Source: an uncultured Nonlabens sp.
GTDB taxonomy: Bacteria > Bacteroidota > Bacteroidia > Flavobacteriales > Flavobacteriaceae
Length of the DNA stretch: 64,000 bases
Direction: 5' to 3'
Assembly: GCF_947495285.1 (NCBI RefSeq)
Contig: NZ_CANLXZ010000006.1
Coordinates: 1-64,000, forward strand
The notes beneath the pieces are model-generated. The model was not told where the DNA came from. It made no database searches and saw only the letters and a list, made by a program, of their open reading frames with translations. The position numbers and the translations under genes were made by a program. Positions 8,156-17,031 of the stretch are shown here, one piece after another. Numbering within the stretch: position 1 is the first letter of the stretch; every line of letters starts with the position of its first letter.

Positions 8156-9574
8156 ATGTCAAAACGAAGAAGAAGAGCTCAAAAGACCTTTGAAAATGTA
8201 CCAGTGGTAGATGCAGGGGCAAGAGGTAAAAGTGTTGCAAAAACAGAAGAAGGAGAAGTAATTTTCCTAACAGATGCTGTACCAGGAGATGTGGTAAACA
8301 TACAGACGTTTAAGAAAAAGAAATCTTTCTATGAAGGTCGCGTTACAGAATTTATTGAATTAAGTGACAGACGTGCGCAGCCTGTTTGTAAACATTTCAA
8401 CACATGTGGTGGTTGTAAATGGCAACACATGACTTATGAAAGTCAGTTGTATTTTAAACAAAAAGAAGTTGCAGAAAACCTAAGAAGAATAGGTCACCTA
8501 GATCTTCCAGAGATGACTCCTATCGCAGGGTCCTCTGAGCAATACCACTATCGCAATAAGATGGAATTCAGTTTTTCTGCAAACCGGTGGTTGACCCTAG
8601 AAGAAATTCAAAGTGATGTAGAAATAGAAGACAAAAAGGCGCTAGGTTTTCACATACCAGGAATGTGGGATAAAATTTTACACCTAGAGGAATGTCATCT
8701 ACATCCTAAAATAGGAGAAGATATTAGGTTGAGTGTGCACGCTTTCGCGAAAGCGGAAAACATATCCTACTTTAACCCAAGAGAAAAAACAGGAACATTA
8801 AGAACATTAATGTTGCGTATGTCTTCTACCGGTGAGAACATGGTAGTTATCCAGTTTTTTGAAGATAATGAAGCACAGAGAATTGCTTTATTAGATCATT
8901 TAAAGGAAAACTTTGCAGAAATTACGTCATTGCAATACATTATAAATGAAAAAGCAAACGACACGATTTATGATCAAGATGTGATATGTTATAATGGCCG
9001 CGATCATATTTTTGAAGAGATGGAAGGTTTACAGTTTAAAATTAACGCAAAATCTTTTTATCAGACTAATAGCAAACAGGCTTATGAACTGTACAAAATA
9101 ACTAGAGATTTTGCAGGATTATCTGGAAAAGAACTCGTTTACGACCTTTATACTGGAACAGGGACTATCGCGCAATTTGTTGCTAAAAAAGCAAAGCACG
9201 TTTTAGGAATAGAAGCGATACCTGTCGCTATAGAAGATGCAAAAACTAATGCATTACACAACGGTATAGAAAACACAACATTCTTTGCCGGTGACATGAA
9301 AGAAGTGTTTACTCAAGAGTTTATAGACGAGCATGGACAGCCAGATGTAATTATAACAGACCCACCTAGAGACGGAATGCATAAAGATGTGGTAGCACAA
9401 CTTATACAGTTAAGTGCACAACGCATCGTTTATGTAAGTTGCAACAGTGCAACACAAGCACGTGATCTTGCGTTACTAGATGAAAAGTATTCTATAGTAA
9501 AGGTGCAACCGGTAGACATGTTCCCACAGACACACCACGTAGAAAACGTAGTTTTACTAGAGCTTAAAGGATAA
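8156..9574 (+). CDS. rlmD: 23S rRNA (uracil-5-)-methyltransferase RlmD
   Basis: A 472-residue SAM-dependent RNA methyltransferase. The N-terminal TRAM-like domain (about residues 10-68) is followed by an Fe-S cysteine cluster (C78, C84, C87 in CKHFNTCGGC), the SAM motif YDLYTGTGT (about residue 330), the TDPPRDG motif and the catalytic cysteine in YVSCNSAT. It modifies U1939-type uridines in 23S rRNA by family analogy; assignment among the RlmD/RumA/TrmA relatives rests on the Fe-S cluster and length. Residues 196-200 (AFAKA) come from a palindrome copy. It heads a run of four close + strand genes. Confidence 0.88.
   Translation: MSKRRRRAQKTFENVPVVDAGARGKSVAKTEEGEVIFLTDAVPGDVVNIQTFKKKKSFYEGRVTEFIELSDRRAQPVCKHFNTCGGCKWQHMTYESQLYFKQKEVAENLRRIGHLDLPEMTPIAGSSEQYHYRNKMEFSFSANRWLTLEEIQSDVEIEDKKALGFHIPGMWDKILHLEECHLHPKIGEDIRLSVHAFAKAENISYFNPREKTGTLRTLMLRMSSTGENMVVIQFFEDNEAQRIALLDHLKENFAEITSLQYIINEKANDTIYDQDVICYNGRDHIFEEMEGLQFKINAKSFYQTNSKQAYELYKITRDFAGLSGKELVYDLYTGTGTIAQFVAKKAKHVLGIEAIPVAIEDAKTNALHNGIENTTFFAGDMKEVFTQEFIDEHGQPDVIITDPPRDGMHKDVVAQLIQLSAQRIVYVSCNSATQARDLALLDEKYSIVKVQPVDMFPQTHHVENVVLLELKG
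8741..8754. repeat. Palindrome copy 2, inside rlmD
   Basis: A perfect GCTTTCGCGAAAGC core followed by GGAA, read in frame as AFAKAE. Confidence 0.9.
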
Positions 9575-9584
9575 AAAAAATATC

Positions 9585-10121
9585 ATGAAAAATATTTTCA
9601 CCATATTAATCTTGCTCTTTATTGCAGTCTCTTGTAAAAAAGAGCAGGTTAGAGAATCTAACGACATAGAAATACTCACATTTTCTAATGATGACGCATC
9701 TACATTTATTGATGAAATAGTGGCCAATGCAAAGGGTAAAGTTATTTACATAGATAACTGGGCAACATGGTGCGCACCTTGTAAGGCAGAGTTTACAGCA
9801 GCATCACCTGCGTTACATGAAAAATTCAAAGAAGATGTAGAATTTATCTACCTATGCCACGCAAGTAAAGAAGCCACATTCTTACCTTCTATAGAAGAAT
9901 ATAATATAAAAGGAAAACATTATTTTCTTACAGATGAACAAGGTTCTGTTGTACAACAACAATTAAATTTACTGGGATTCCCAACGTATACCATTTTTGA
10001 TAAAAAAGGAAATCAGGTACTATCTGACTATATACACAGACCTAGTTACGGACCTACGTCAGATATTTTAGAAAAGTTGATTAATGACCAGCCTGTAGAC
10101 AAGACTCCTAGCACTCCTTAA
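9585..10121 (+). CDS. TlpA-like thioredoxin-fold lipoprotein
   Basis: A 178-residue lipoprotein (lipobox cysteine C17 in IAVSCKK) with a thioredoxin domain whose active site is C63-A-P-C66 in the motif NWATWCAPCKAEF. It probably acts as a periplasmic thiol-disulfide reductase, for cytochrome maturation or general disulfide handling; the substrate is unknown. It starts 11 bases after rlmD and is followed by the DUF6452 gene after four bases, so it is probably cotranscribed. Confidence 0.85.
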   Translation: MKNIFTILILLFIAVSCKKEQVRESNDIEILTFSNDDASTFIDEIVANAKGKVIYIDNWATWCAPCKAEFTAASPALHEKFKEDVEFIYLCHASKEATFLPSIEEYNIKGKHYFLTDEQGSVVQQQLNLLGFPTYTIFDKKGNQVLSDYIHRPSYGPTSDILEKLINDQPVDKTPSTP

Positions 10122-10125
10122 TTTT

Positions 10126-10641
10126 ATGAAAATATTTTCTAACATTTTTTTAATCCTATTGCTCGCCGTGGTATTAAATGGTTGTGAAAAAGATGATTTG
10201 TGCACAACAGACCAGGCAGTAACACCCAGGTTAGTTATTGAATTTAGAGACGTGCTCAATCCTCTTGATTTTAAAGCTGTAGATCAAATACAAGTACAAG
10301 AAATAGGCAGTACAGAACCAGCACCACTAGACAGTAATAATTCTACTATACTTACCGACGTAGAAACCATCTCTATCCCTTTACGCACAGATAGTAATAG
10401 AACTAGTTATGATTTTATCTTAACTGAAGACGGCGCTATAAACTCTGACAACATAGATTTTAATTACATCATAGAAGAAGAATATGTGAGTAGAGCTTGC
10501 GGTTTCAGAGTTATCTATAATAACCTAGTCGCTGTTCTTACCTCAGAGACTAGAGGAACACAATGGATCAACAGTACCGTAATTGTAGAAAATGAGATAA
10601 CTAATGATACACAAGACATACATGTTCAAATACTTCATTAG
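10126..10641 (+). CDS. DUF6452 family lipoprotein
   Basis: A 171-residue protein with a lipoprotein signal peptide (VVLNGC, C20). It matches the flavobacterial DUF6452 group that commonly accompanies rlmD and DUF6048 genes; this name comes from recognition of gene order and sequence style. There are no catalytic motifs. The 3' end overlaps the DUF6048 start by 20 bases. Confidence 0.7.
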   Translation: MKIFSNIFLILLLAVVLNGCEKDDLCTTDQAVTPRLVIEFRDVLNPLDFKAVDQIQVQEIGSTEPAPLDSNNSTILTDVETISIPLRTDSNRTSYDFILTEDGAINSDNIDFNYIIEEEYVSRACGFRVIYNNLVAVLTSETRGTQWINSTVIVENEITNDTQDIHVQILH

Positions 10642-11317
10642 CATACTAGCCATACTTACTTTTTTTACCAGTAACGCACAAGGTAAAAACGAGATAGAAA
10701 AAGACAGCGTCGTCTATAAGAAATCTTATGGCTTGCGTGCTGGAATCGATCTTGCAAGTTTAATAAGAACAGCACTTGACGATGAGTATAAAGGATTTCA
10801 AGTACTAGCAGATTACCGACTAAGCGATAGACTTTACATAGCTGGAGAGCTAGGCAATGAATCTCTAGACAGAATAAGCCAAAGTGTAGATTATGAAACG
10901 TCAGGATCATTCATTAAAGCAGGTGTAGATTACAATTTCTATCAAAACTGGCTGGACATGGATAACATGATTTACGGTGGTGCAAGAATAGGATATGCTA
11001 CCCTATCACAAACCTTAAACCGTTATGATTATAATATAGAAAATGATTACTTCCCTGTTTTTACTAACCCTGTAGATCGAGAGTTTAAGGGGCTACATAC
11101 GGTCTGGTTAGAGATACAACTAGGTTTAAAAGTTGAAGTAATGAACAACCTATACATGACAGCAAATTTTCAATTAAAACGACAGGTAATAGAAAAGACA
11201 CCTGTTAATTTTGACAACCTCTATGTCCCAGGATACGGTAGAACCTTTGACACTGGAAAAATAGGCGTAGGATACTCCTATGGAATCATGTACAGAATTC
11301 CTTTTTTTAAAAAATAA
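10622..11317 (+). CDS. DUF6048 family outer-membrane beta-barrel-like protein
   Basis: A 231-residue protein. The ATG at 10622 gives a proper signal peptide (MFKYFISILAI... ending SNAQG), so the in-frame codon at 10604 is not used. The mature part alternates hydrophobic and polar residues and contains barrel-like strands (YIAGELGNE, YGGARIGYATL, MTANFQLKRQ) with a C-terminal aromatic strand. It is probably an outer-membrane protein acting with the DUF6452 lipoprotein; function is unknown. Confidence 0.7.
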   Translation: MFKYFISILAILTFFTSNAQGKNEIEKDSVVYKKSYGLRAGIDLASLIRTALDDEYKGFQVLADYRLSDRLYIAGELGNESLDRISQSVDYETSGSFIKAGVDYNFYQNWLDMDNMIYGGARIGYATLSQTLNRYDYNIENDYFPVFTNPVDREFKGLHTVWLEIQLGLKVEVMNNLYMTANFQLKRQVIEKTPVNFDNLYVPGYGRTFDTGKIGVGYSYGIMYRIPFFKK

Positions 11318-11337
11318 ATTACATTTTTTTTAAACAT

Positions 11338-11371
11338 GAAAAAGCCTCTCCATAACTAGAGAGGCTTTTTC
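11338..11371. terminator. Bidirectional terminator
   Basis: A perfect 13-bp stem (11338-11350 with 11359-11371) with A/T tracts, between the convergent DUF6048 and DUF5606 genes. Confidence 0.85.
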
Positions 11372-11392
11372 TTTGTATAACAACAGTAATAT

Positions 11393-11788
11393 TTACTCTT
11401 CTTCTAGAGCACTTAACATATCATTACCATGAAGTAAGTTATACCATTGTAATACTTTTTTAATATCACTTGCATAAACACGACCTTCATCATAATCTGG
11501 CAGCACCTCGTTAAAATAATTTTCTAACTCTTTTTTACTACCCTTGTGATTAATTGCCGCACCATTAGACTCCTTTGCTGCTATCTTTTTAAAAACTTCT
11601 TTTAAAGGTATTTCTTTAGAATAAGTATAAATAGAAATATCCTTAAGAACACTTACATTATGACTAATTCCTACTATAGAAGTTTTGTTATCTAATAAAG
11701 ATTCTACTACAAAACCGCTCTTTGCTTTACTCTTTAACTGGTATAAACCTGACTTACCTGTTATGGAAAGTATATTATCTAAACTCAT
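11393..11788 (-). CDS. DUF5606 family protein
   Basis: A 131-residue cytoplasmic protein starting MSLDNILSITGKSGLYQL, the conserved beginning of this flavobacterial family, so I place the start at 11788 and not at the upstream codon at 11812. The N-terminal half is beta-rich; the C-terminal half is helical and charged. No function is known. It lies downstream of peptide deformylase on the same strand, a common order in Flavobacteriia. A possible TATATTTG -7 box sits at 11810-11817. Confidence 0.75.
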   Translation of the reverse strand: MSLDNILSITGKSGLYQLKSKAKSGFVVESLLDNKTSIVGISHNVSVLKDISIYTYSKEIPLKEVFKKIAAKESNGAAINHKGSKKELENYFNEVLPDYDEGRVYASDIKKVLQWYNLLHGNDMLSALEEE

Positions 11789-11809
11789 ATTTTTCTTTTT
11801 TAACGGTGG

Positions 11810-11817
11810 CAAATATA
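11810..11817 (-). promoter_or_regulatory. -7 box TATATTTG of the DUF5606 gene
   Basis: A TAnnTTTG match 21 bases before the ATG at 11788 suggests the gene has its own promoter. Confidence 0.4.
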
Positions 11818-11884
11818 TATAATTACACTTTACCCTAACTATTACTTTAAGATTTCAACATTTCTTTGTGAAATCTGTCTAGAA

Positions 11885-12475
11885 CTACCTTCTTCCCTTA
11901 ACTTCAGGAAAGCGCATTCTATAATCTACATTAGTTTTTCCTTTGGAGATATTAGATAACTTTCCTTTTATCAATCTTTTTTTAAGACTTGAAATTTTAT
12001 CTGTAAATAGAACACCTTCTATATGATCATACTCGTGCTGTATCACACGGGCTATTAATCCATTATATGTTTCTGTATGTTCTTTAAAATTCTCGTCTTG
12101 ATAACGTATAACGATCTCTTCCTGACGGAAAACATCTTCCCTAACATTAGGAATACTTAAACACCCTTCATTAAAAGCCCATTCTTCACCATTTTCTTCT
12201 AGTATTTCAGCATTTATAAATGTCTTTTTAAATCCATTTAACTCCTTTGCTTCTTCTGGACTAAGATCTGGATCTTCTGAAAATGGAGTTGTATCTACTA
12301 GAAAAAGTCTAATAGGCATTCCTACTTGTGGAGCAGCTAGACCTACTCCACTAGCGTTATACATTGTTTCCCACATATTATCTAGAATCTCTTTTATTTG
12401 AGGATATTCAGATGTAATATCTACTGCCTTTTTTCTTAAAACTGGATCGCCATATGCGACTACTGGTAAAATCAT
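11885..12475 (-). CDS. def: Peptide deformylase
   Basis: A 196-residue metalloenzyme that removes the formyl group from the initiator methionine. All three signature motifs are present: GVGLAAPQVG (about residue 43), EGCLSIP (about 108) and QHEYDHIEG (about 145), supplying the Cys and two His metal ligands and the catalytic Glu. It is co-oriented with ruvX upstream and DUF5606 downstream; a small four-helix-bundle gene interrupts the usual def-ruvX adjacency. Confidence 0.95.
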   Translation of the reverse strand: MILPVVAYGDPVLRKKAVDITSEYPQIKEILDNMWETMYNASGVGLAAPQVGMPIRLFLVDTTPFSEDPDLSPEEAKELNGFKKTFINAEILEENGEEWAFNEGCLSIPNVREDVFRQEEIVIRYQDENFKEHTETYNGLIARVIQHEYDHIEGVLFTDKISSLKKRLIKGKLSNISKGKTNVDYRMRFPEVKGRR

Positions 12476-12498
12476 AATAAATGATTAGTTGTTAATAT

Positions 12499-12873
12499 TT
12501 AATGATTAATGATGAGAGCATTTACATATTTTTTTTGGGCAGTCTTACGACTTGCTATAAATATTGCGGTTAATTCTTTAAACTCTTTGATTAACGATAC
12601 TGATTTTTCAAAACTAAATAGTTTTTCATCAACTGCAAATTGAATCCTAAAATCGCACTCATCAACTTCTTCTATACTGATACTTAATTTTGCAACAAAT
12701 GACTTCGTTGAAATCGCCACACAAGCAGCTCTATAATTTACAGCTGTAGATGTAAAACATCTAATCAACTGACCTTTTACATGATTACCTAAAGTATGAT
12801 TAGGTAGTAATAAAGCTAGTTTAACGTAGCGATGTGTAAACTTTTTACTACGCAATTTAAGCCCATTACTCAT
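12499..12873 (-). CDS. Four-helix-bundle protein (23S rRNA intervening-sequence-protein family)
   Basis: A 124-residue protein with the family pattern: LGNHVKGQLIRCFTSTAVNY followed by RAACVAISTKSFVAKLSISIEEVDE, which forms the second and third helices. Members occur inside 23S rRNA intervening sequences or as scattered genes; the exact role is unknown. Here it sits between def and ruvX, which are neighbours in many relatives, so it looks like an insertion into a conserved operon. It has no mobile-element ends. Confidence 0.7.
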   Translation of the reverse strand: MSNGLKLRSKKFTHRYVKLALLLPNHTLGNHVKGQLIRCFTSTAVNYRAACVAISTKSFVAKLSISIEEVDECDFRIQFAVDEKLFSFEKSVSLIKEFKELTAIFIASRKTAQKKYVNALIINH

Positions 12874-12904
12874 GTATAATTTTTCTTCACAATTAAATAA
12901 TTAA

Positions 12905-13318
12905 TCATTTATTACGGTCCATATAACTTTGCAATATGATAGTCGCTGCTATCTCATCTACTAACGCTTTGTTCTGGCGTTGTTTCTTTTTAAGCCCACC
13001 ACTAAACATGGCTGCATGTGCCATTTTTGAAGTAAAACGCTCGTCTTCTCGTTCTATTTTCACATCAGGAAACAGCTCTTGTAATTGAACTGTGTACTTT
13101 CTCAACCATGGCCCTAACTCACTATCTGTATAATCCATTTGTTTAGGCTCACCTAAAACTATGGTTTCTACATCTTCCTTTTTGAGATATTCTTGTAAAA
13201 AAGAAGTTAAATCACGTGTTGCAACCGTAGTAAGACCAGATGCAATAATTTGCATAGGATCTGTAACCGCTATTCCTGTTCTTTTTTTACCGTAATCTAT
13301 TGCTAGTAATCTTGCCAT
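12905..13318 (-). CDS. ruvX: YqgF/RuvX family Holliday-junction resolvase-like protein
   Basis: A 137-residue RNase H-fold protein. The start is placed at 13318 (MARLLAIDYGKKRTGIAVTD), the standard family N terminus with the first catalytic Asp in AIDYG; the extension to 13339 is unlikely. The motif VLGEPKQMDY and the C-terminal DEIAATIILQSY carry further conserved acidic residues. Members are implicated in 16S rRNA 5'-end processing in other bacteria. It diverges from dapD. A TATTTTTG box lies eight bases before the ATG. Confidence 0.9.
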   Translation of the reverse strand: MARLLAIDYGKKRTGIAVTDPMQIIASGLTTVATRDLTSFLQEYLKKEDVETIVLGEPKQMDYTDSELGPWLRKYTVQLQELFPDVKIEREDERFTSKMAHAAMFSGGLKKKQRQNKALVDEIAATIILQSYMDRNK

Positions 13319-13326
13319 ATATATTG

Positions 13327-13334
13327 CAAAAATA
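13327..13334 (-). promoter_or_regulatory. -7 box TATTTTTG of ruvX
   Basis: A TAnnTTTG match ends eight bases before the ATG, so the mRNA leader would be only one or two bases. Confidence 0.45.
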
Positions 13335-13397
13335 ACCAAATCAATAAGTATGCCCTAATATGCCACCTTCAAAGTCAGAATTCAAAGAGCTAGCGAT

Positions 13398-13405
13398 TAT
13401 ATTTG
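13398..13405 (+). promoter_or_regulatory. -7 box TATATTTG of dapD
   Basis: A TAnnTTTG match 16 bases before the dapD ATG predicts a leader of roughly ten bases. Confidence 0.5.
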
Positions 13406-13421
13406 TAAAAAAAACAACACC

Positions 13422-14237
13422 ATGGATCAATTGAGAAATGTTATAGAAAATGCATGGGATGATCGTTCCCTTCTAGAAAACAAAGTTACTAAAAACGCTA
13501 TTAGAGAAGTTGTGGACATGCTAGATCGCGGTACATTGCGTGTTGCACAGCCTACAGAAGATGGATGGCAGGTAAATGAATGGGTTAAAAAAGCCGTAGT
13601 TCTTTACTTCCCTATTCAAAAAATGGAAACTATAGAATGCGCTCCATTTGAATATCATGATAAAATACCTCTTAAAACGGGCTATGCAGATAAAGGAATA
13701 CGCGTTGTACCTAATGCAGTAGCTAGACATGGAGCTTATATCTCTAAGGGTGTTATCCTCATGCCTTCTTATGTCAACATAGGTGCACATGTAGAAGAAG
13801 GTACTATGGTAGATACATGGGCTACTGTAGGTAGTTGTGCTCAAATAGGTAAAAACGTACACTTAAGCGGCGGTGTAGGAATAGGCGGTGTTTTAGAACC
13901 TCTACAAGCAGCACCAGTGATTATAGAAGACGGTGCATTTATAGGTTCTCGATGTATCGTTGTAGAAGGCGTACACGTAGAAAAAGAAGCTGTTCTAGGC
14001 GCAAATGTTGTTCTTACTATGAGTACAAAAATCATAGACGTAACTGGTGATAAACCTGTAGAGATGAAAGGTCGTGTACCAGCACGTTCTGTAGTGATAC
14101 CTGGTAGTTATACTAAAAAATTTGCCGCAGGTGAGTTTCAAGTGCCTTGTGCATTAATCATAGGTAGACGTAAAGAAAGCACTAACAAAAAGACGTCATT
14201 AAATGATGCTCTACGTGAATATAATGTAGCCGTATAG
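13422..14237 (+). CDS. dapD: 2,3,4,5-tetrahydropyridine-2,6-dicarboxylate N-succinyltransferase
   Basis: A 271-residue trimeric acyltransferase of the lysine/diaminopimelate pathway. The left-handed beta-helix built from hexapeptide repeats runs from about residue 100 to 210 (VVPNAVARHGAYISKGVILM, GGVGIGGVLEPLQAAPVII). Length and motifs fit DapD well. Its stop TAG shares its G with the GTG start of the next gene, so the heptosyltransferase-like gene is translationally coupled to dapD. Confidence 0.95.
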   Translation: MDQLRNVIENAWDDRSLLENKVTKNAIREVVDMLDRGTLRVAQPTEDGWQVNEWVKKAVVLYFPIQKMETIECAPFEYHDKIPLKTGYADKGIRVVPNAVARHGAYISKGVILMPSYVNIGAHVEEGTMVDTWATVGSCAQIGKNVHLSGGVGIGGVLEPLQAAPVIIEDGAFIGSRCIVVEGVHVEKEAVLGANVVLTMSTKIIDVTGDKPVEMKGRVPARSVVIPGSYTKKFAAGEFQVPCALIIGRRKESTNKKTSLNDALREYNVAV

Positions 14238-15301
14238 TGCGTATATTACTCATTCAATATAAGATGCTAGGTGATGTACTTACCAGTACTATAATAGCAG
14301 ATCAGCTCAAGATTATTTATCCAGACGCACATCTGGACTATCTAATTATCGCTCATGCCGGTGCTCTAGTGGCACATCACCCAGCTATTGATAACTTAAT
14401 AAAAGTAACCAAGTCAGATTTTGAGAAAATGAGTTTTATAATCTCGCTTTCGCGAAAGCTGAAACACAATAAATACGACCTTCTCATAGATGCTTATGGA
14501 AAAAATAATAGCGCCGTGCTATCTCTTTTATCTAGAGCAAAACAAAGAATAGGTTATAAAAAATGGTTCTCCAGACTTGCCTATACTGATGCTGTAAAGA
14601 ATATTCCAAACTCCTCTATATATAAAGCTGGCATAGCACTAGGCAGCCGCATGCTGCTTACCACACCTTTAACTAGCGATGTGCAATGGCATTTAAAACC
14701 TCAAATATATCTCAAACCAACTGAAAAGACTGAAGGTGAAAAATGGCTTTTACAGTCTGGGATAGATCTTAAAAAATCACTTACTATGGTGAGTGTATTA
14801 GGAAGTAGTACAAATAAGACTTTACCATTTACCTCCATGGCAAAGGTGCTCGATAATTTTGTAAACCAGACTGGCTCACAATTACTTTTTAATTACATAC
14901 CTAGTCAGAAAAAGGATGCGCTAGCTATATATAATACCTGCTCCATCACTACTCAAAAACACATCTTTATAGATGCATTTGCGCCTAGTATTAGAGATTT
15001 TGTCAAAATTTTATCACACTGTACAAGTATTATAGGTAATGAAGGTGGCGCTATTAATATGGGCAAAGCACTAAACATACCTACGTTTGCTATATTCAGC
15101 CCATGGATTAATAAAGCATCATGGAATATTAGTGAAGATGGCAAAAAACACATCTCTGTACATTTACAAGATTATTTACCAGAACTATATAAAAACTCCT
15201 CTCCTGGAAACATGAAGTCTCAAGCCATGGAATTATACCAGCAATTTGACACAGAGTTGATGTTTCCCAATTTAGAGAAATTTATTGAAGAAAATTATTA
15301 A
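14237..15301 (+). CDS. Glycosyltransferase family 9 (heptosyltransferase-like)
   Basis: A 354-residue GT-B protein beginning MRILLIQYKMLGDVLTST, the standard GT9 start with a Gly-Asp loop, and with a C-terminal donor-site motif (GNEGGAINMGKALNIPTFAIF). It probably adds a heptose or related sugar to lipopolysaccharide core at the inner membrane. It uses a GTG start overlapping the dapD stop by one base. A palindrome copy is read here in a different frame (LSRK, about residue 72). It opens the lipopolysaccharide-type cluster. Confidence 0.85.
   Translation: MRILLIQYKMLGDVLTSTIIADQLKIIYPDAHLDYLIIAHAGALVAHHPAIDNLIKVTKSDFEKMSFIISLSRKLKHNKYDLLIDAYGKNNSAVLSLLSRAKQRIGYKKWFSRLAYTDAVKNIPNSSIYKAGIALGSRMLLTTPLTSDVQWHLKPQIYLKPTEKTEGEKWLLQSGIDLKKSLTMVSVLGSSTNKTLPFTSMAKVLDNFVNQTGSQLLFNYIPSQKKDALAIYNTCSITTQKHIFIDAFAPSIRDFVKILSHCTSIIGNEGGAINMGKALNIPTFAIFSPWINKASWNISEDGKKHISVHLQDYLPELYKNSSPGNMKSQAMELYQQFDTELMFPNLEKFIEENY
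14446..14459. repeat. Palindrome copy 3, inside the GT9 gene
   Basis: A perfect GCTTTCGCGAAAGC core read in the second frame as LSRK. Confidence 0.9.
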
Positions 15302-15320
15302 TTAATAATAGTTTTAAAAT

Positions 15321-16151
15321 CTATTTACTGTCCTTCACAATTCCAAAAGGTGTAAAATCTTTCTTCTCCGTTCTAGTAGCTTTTCTTATTGCTCTATTTT
15401 TATCTATAGATTCTTGATTTTTATAACCACGAGCGTGATCTAAGTGCAAACAGATAGCGCTATAACGTATTTGTTTAGATTTAATGCCTAAATTAAATAG
15501 ACGCTCACCCAGCTCTCTATCCTGACCACCGTACTGCATGCGCTCGTCAAAGCCATTTACTTTTTTGAGATCTACCAGCCAGCCACTAGAATTGTGCCCG
15601 TTCCAACTGGCATTAGTCGGTGTTATGTTTTCCATAATCTTTGCGGTAACAAATCCAGATGTTAACTTTTGGGTCTTATAAGATTTAGGCAGTCCTTTAC
15701 TAGTTAACCACTTAGCGTCAAAACATCGTTGTGTAGCGATATCTTCTTCGGTAATATTTTGAGAAAGTTCTAATGGCAATTTATAATAACCACCAGAAAG
15801 GAAATAACCATGCTCACGACGCTCATAGTGAATCTGCAAAAAGTCTTCTCTCGCGATACAATCACCGTCAGACATGACCACATATTCTGCATTACAGGCA
15901 GATAACGCTTTATTTAAAATCATACTTTTTTGAAAACCATTATCTTCATGCCATACATGTATGATTTTCTTAGAGCTTTTCTCACTATATTTCTTTATAA
16001 ATTCTTTAGTCTCATCATTTGATCCATCGTCTGCAATAACTATTTCAAACTGTCTAAATATTTGATGCTCATAACTCCATAAGGTTTTTTCTAACCATGG
16101 AATAGAGTTGTATGTACTTATTACTACCGATATTGATGGATCTTTAATCAT
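15321..16151 (-). CDS. Glycosyltransferase family 2 with galactosyltransferase-like C-terminal domain
   Basis: A 276-residue GT-A enzyme. The start at 16151 gives MIKDPSISVVISTYNSIPWL, the normal family start; the extension to 16193 is unlikely. Motifs: IADDGSNDETKEF, DxD-like MSDGDCIA (about residue 100), and a C-terminal NGFDERMQYGGQDRELGERL block seen in GT2 enzymes with the Glyco_transf_7C domain. It probably extends lipopolysaccharide core or a related glycan. It is convergent with the GT9 gene, and a TAAATTTG box lies about 30 bases upstream. Confidence 0.8.
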   Translation of the reverse strand: MIKDPSISVVISTYNSIPWLEKTLWSYEHQIFRQFEIVIADDGSNDETKEFIKKYSEKSSKKIIHVWHEDNGFQKSMILNKALSACNAEYVVMSDGDCIAREDFLQIHYERREHGYFLSGGYYKLPLELSQNITEEDIATQRCFDAKWLTSKGLPKSYKTQKLTSGFVTAKIMENITPTNASWNGHNSSGWLVDLKKVNGFDERMQYGGQDRELGERLFNLGIKSKQIRYSAICLHLDHARGYKNQESIDKNRAIRKATRTEKKDFTPFGIVKDSK

Positions 16152-16180
16152 AAAATAAAAAATAGCATTCTGATTTTGTA

Positions 16181-16188
16181 CAAATTTA
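16181..16188 (-). promoter_or_regulatory. -7 box TAAATTTG of the GT2 gene
   Basis: A TAnnTTTG match 29 bases before the ATG at 16151. Confidence 0.35.
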
Positions 16189-16266
16189 ATCATATAAGAT
16201 GGGTTATTAAGATAACAAAGTTATTTTTGCTGCTCTTTGATTTTTATCTTGTAGATTAGTCACCAC

Positions 16267-17031
16267 ATGACAAAGTATCCCATAACAGCCATAATACCTG
16301 CTTATAATGAAGCGCACAACATAGTTGAAGTGCTTAAAAGTGTAAGTTTTTGTAAAGAAATCATATTAGTAGACAGTAAAAGTACAGATAATACTGTAGA
16401 ACTAGCACAGCCCTATTTTGATAAATTACTTTCTAGAGAATATGTTCATAGTGCTTCTCAAAAGAACTGGGCCATACCTCAGGCCACTAACGAGTGGGTT
16501 TTACTGGTAGATGCTGATGAAAGAGTTACACCGGCCTTAAAAGAAGAAATTATTAACCTTTTACCTCACCTAGAGACTAATGGCCATACCGGCTACTGGA
16601 TGGGGAGACGCAATTTTTTCATGGGCAAACAAGTACGTTATAGCGGCTGGAAAAATGATAAAGTAATACGCCTTTTTCAAAAATCTAGATGCAAATACGT
16701 TGACAAGCATGTACATTCTGAAATAGAGACAGATGGCTCTTTAGGCAGGTTAAACAATAAGCTCTTGCATTATAAATATGTGAATATAGATTACCATATA
16801 AGCAAGTTACAACGCTATGCTAGTTTACAGGCAAAGGATTTTGATAATAAAGTAGGTAAAATCACTATGTTTCATGTGGTTTTAAAACCATTTTGGGGCT
16901 TTTTTAAACACTACATAATACAACTAGGTTTTCTAGATGGATTTGTAGGTTTTACCATTGCTTACTTAAGAAGCTATGGAATCTTTATGAGATATGTAAA
17001 ACTATGGCTACTGCGTAGGGGTATAAATTAA
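16267..17031 (+). CDS. Glycosyltransferase family 2 (WaaE/KdtX-like)
   Basis: A 254-residue enzyme starting MTKYPITAIIPAYNEAHNIV, with ILVDSKSTDNT, an early SQKNWAIPQA motif and LVDADERV, the signature of the WaaE/KdtX group of lipopolysaccharide core glucosyltransferases. The C-terminal part has a hydrophobic segment (about residues 205-240) likely to contact the membrane. It is convergent with the next gene, their stops sharing the same TTAA. Confidence 0.82.
   Translation: MTKYPITAIIPAYNEAHNIVEVLKSVSFCKEIILVDSKSTDNTVELAQPYFDKLLSREYVHSASQKNWAIPQATNEWVLLVDADERVTPALKEEIINLLPHLETNGHTGYWMGRRNFFMGKQVRYSGWKNDKVIRLFQKSRCKYVDKHVHSEIETDGSLGRLNNKLLHYKYVNIDYHISKLQRYASLQAKDFDNKVGKITMFHVVLKPFWGFFKHYIIQLGFLDGFVGFTIAYLRSYGIFMRYVKLWLLRRGIN

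Noticed and set aside
13521..13862. Open frame on the - strand within dapD
   Set aside because: It is the antisense shadow of a strongly conserved gene and shows no domain or signal of its own.
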